From Candidatus Omnitrophota bacterium (lineage in GTDB: Bacteria; Verrucomicrobiota; Verrucomicrobiia; Limisphaerales; UBA1319): 6,704 bases of DNA. Within the stretch, counting starts at the first letter, position 1. Each line of letters starts with the position of its first letter. A model generated the notes under the pieces. That model was not told where the DNA came from. It searched no databases and saw only the letters and a program-made list of their open reading frames with translations. Made by a program: the position numbers and the translations under genes. Positions 6,293 to 6,704 of this stretch are shown one piece after another. The stretch lies in NCBI GenBank assembly GCA_023473405.1, contig JAMCZD010000054.1, forward strand, positions 17,494 to 24,197, read 5' to 3'.

Positions 6293-6310
6293 CACACTTT
6301 GCAAAGTGTG
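6293..6310. promoter_or_regulatory. Perfect 18-bp palindrome, candidate operator
   Basis: CACACTTTGCAAAGTGTG is identical to its own reverse complement over all 18 bases. Symmetry does not extend directly outward, though GGCG (6281-6284) and CGCC (6317-6320) give a weak outer arm. Full symmetry with no spacer is typical of a binding site for a dimeric helix-turn-helix protein. It lies 42 bp after the response-regulator stop and 222 bp before kdsD. As RNA it could form a 7-bp stem with a TGCA loop, but no T-run follows on the minus strand, so an intrinsic terminator is unlikely. A dispersed genomic palindrome is another possibility. Confidence 0.4.
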
Positions 6311-6351
6311 AACCGGCGCCGACCCAACATCCGGTGGGCAAAAAATCAGGG

Positions 6352-6704
6352 CTAGGAACGGATTTTGAGCCAAAGCAGGGCAGCGGCGGTGCGGCTGTGA
6401 ACGCCCAGTTTGGGGTAGATATGTTTGAGGTAACTCTCGATGGTGTAAACGCTAAGGTTCATTTTCTCGGCAATTTGTTTGTCGCCAAGCCCTTGAGTCA
6501 ATACATCCAACAGCCTTTTCTCTTGATCCGTGAGCCGGCCATTGGGGACAGCGGCGCGTATCTCCCGGGCGCCCGGTCCAATCAGCGCCATGGCTGCCGG
6601 GCTCGAGACCGGGATGCCGCCGGCGTGAACCAGGTGAATGGCGGCGATGCATTCATCGGTCAAGAAAGGTTTGGTCAAATAACCGTCTGCACCGGCCAAG
6701 GTCA
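6352..6704 (-). CDS. NarL/LuxR-family response regulator (5' end cut by window edge)
   Basis: Only the C-terminal 116 full codons are in the window; the gene enters from the right edge. The first residues, TLAGADGYLTKPF, are the end of a receiver domain and include the conserved switch-region lysine followed by proline (residues 11-12 of the visible part). A linker leads to a LuxR-type DNA-binding domain from about residue 57 to 110: LTDQEKRLLDVLTQGLGDKQ, then IAEKMNLSVYTIESYLKHIY and KLGVHSRTAAALL. This matches the four-helix NarL/FixJ output domain, so the protein is a two-component transcription regulator whose phosphorylated Asp lies outside the window. The partner kinase and target genes are unknown. 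It ends 281 bp upstream of kdsD on the same strand. The TTG at 6699 is internal and not a start. KPF rather than the more frequent KD in this family is a minor variation. Confidence 0.9.
   Translation of the reverse strand, partial: TLAGADGYLTKPFLTDECIAAIHLVHAGGIPVSSPAAMALIGPGAREIRAAVPNGRLTDQEKRLLDVLTQGLGDKQIAEKMNLSVYTIESYLKHIYPKLGVHSRTAAALLWLKIRS

Larger units (their letters stand above)
6071..6351. other. Intergenic region between response regulator and kdsD
   Basis: This 281-bp stretch separates the stop of the partial response-regulator gene from the kdsD start, both on the minus strand. Short open frames cross it on both strands, but none has a recognisable protein, a good start or sensible composition. 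It contains a candidate sigma70-type promoter for kdsD, a perfect 18-bp palindrome, and a chance-level GCGATCGC octamer at 6232-6239. Its length suggests that kdsD begins its own transcription unit. Confidence 0.6.

Noticed and set aside
6132..6373. Two overlapping minus-strand frames (69 and 75 codons) between the response regulator and kdsD
   Set aside because: They lie in different frames over the same DNA, one running into the response-regulator end. Neither has a ribosome binding site or recognisable sequence, and the region is better read as non-coding.

Overview
The window looks like ordinary chromosomal DNA of a Gram-negative bacterium with a moderately high GC content. It carries parts of Kdo/LPS-type envelope synthesis and of aromatic amino-acid synthesis. 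The gene set suggests a member of the Verrucomicrobiota or a related PVC lineage: a chromosomal kdsD followed by GT4 glycosyltransferases, an EboC/SCO3242-like UbiA protein, few clear Shine-Dalgarno sequences, and overall protein style. This assignment is from memory of family resemblance and is an inference, not a demonstrated placement.

Layout. At the left edge, on the minus strand, lies the N-terminal two thirds of a NUDIX hydrolase with an intact Nudix box, cut by the window. An 87-bp divergent gap separates it from two plus-strand genes: a polytopic UbiA-like membrane protein (441-1319) and chorismate synthase aroC (about 1438-2532). aroC converges on a minus-strand group, and the short convergent gap holds overlapping inverted repeats that may act as a two-way terminator.

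The minus-strand group, in transcription order, is kdsD (6070-5099), a 61-codon predicted lipoprotein (5088-4903), a GT4 glycosyltransferase (4906-3788) and a second GT4 glycosyltransferase (3755-2589). The spacings are 10 bp, a 4-bp GTGA overlap and 32 bp, which fits one operon. KdsD makes arabinose 5-phosphate for Kdo, and the two transferases probably add sugars to a lipid-linked envelope glycan. The tiny lipoprotein wedged between them is the least explained gene in the window. Upstream of kdsD is a 281-bp non-coding stretch with a candidate promoter and a perfect 18-bp palindrome. Beyond it, cut by the right edge, is the C-terminal part of a NarL/LuxR-type response regulator.

I see no mobile element, CRISPR array, RNA gene or obvious novel multi-gene defence system. 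The points most worth a second look are the small lipoprotein gene, the 18-bp palindrome, the degenerate Asp motif of the UbiA-like protein, and the uncertain start of aroC.
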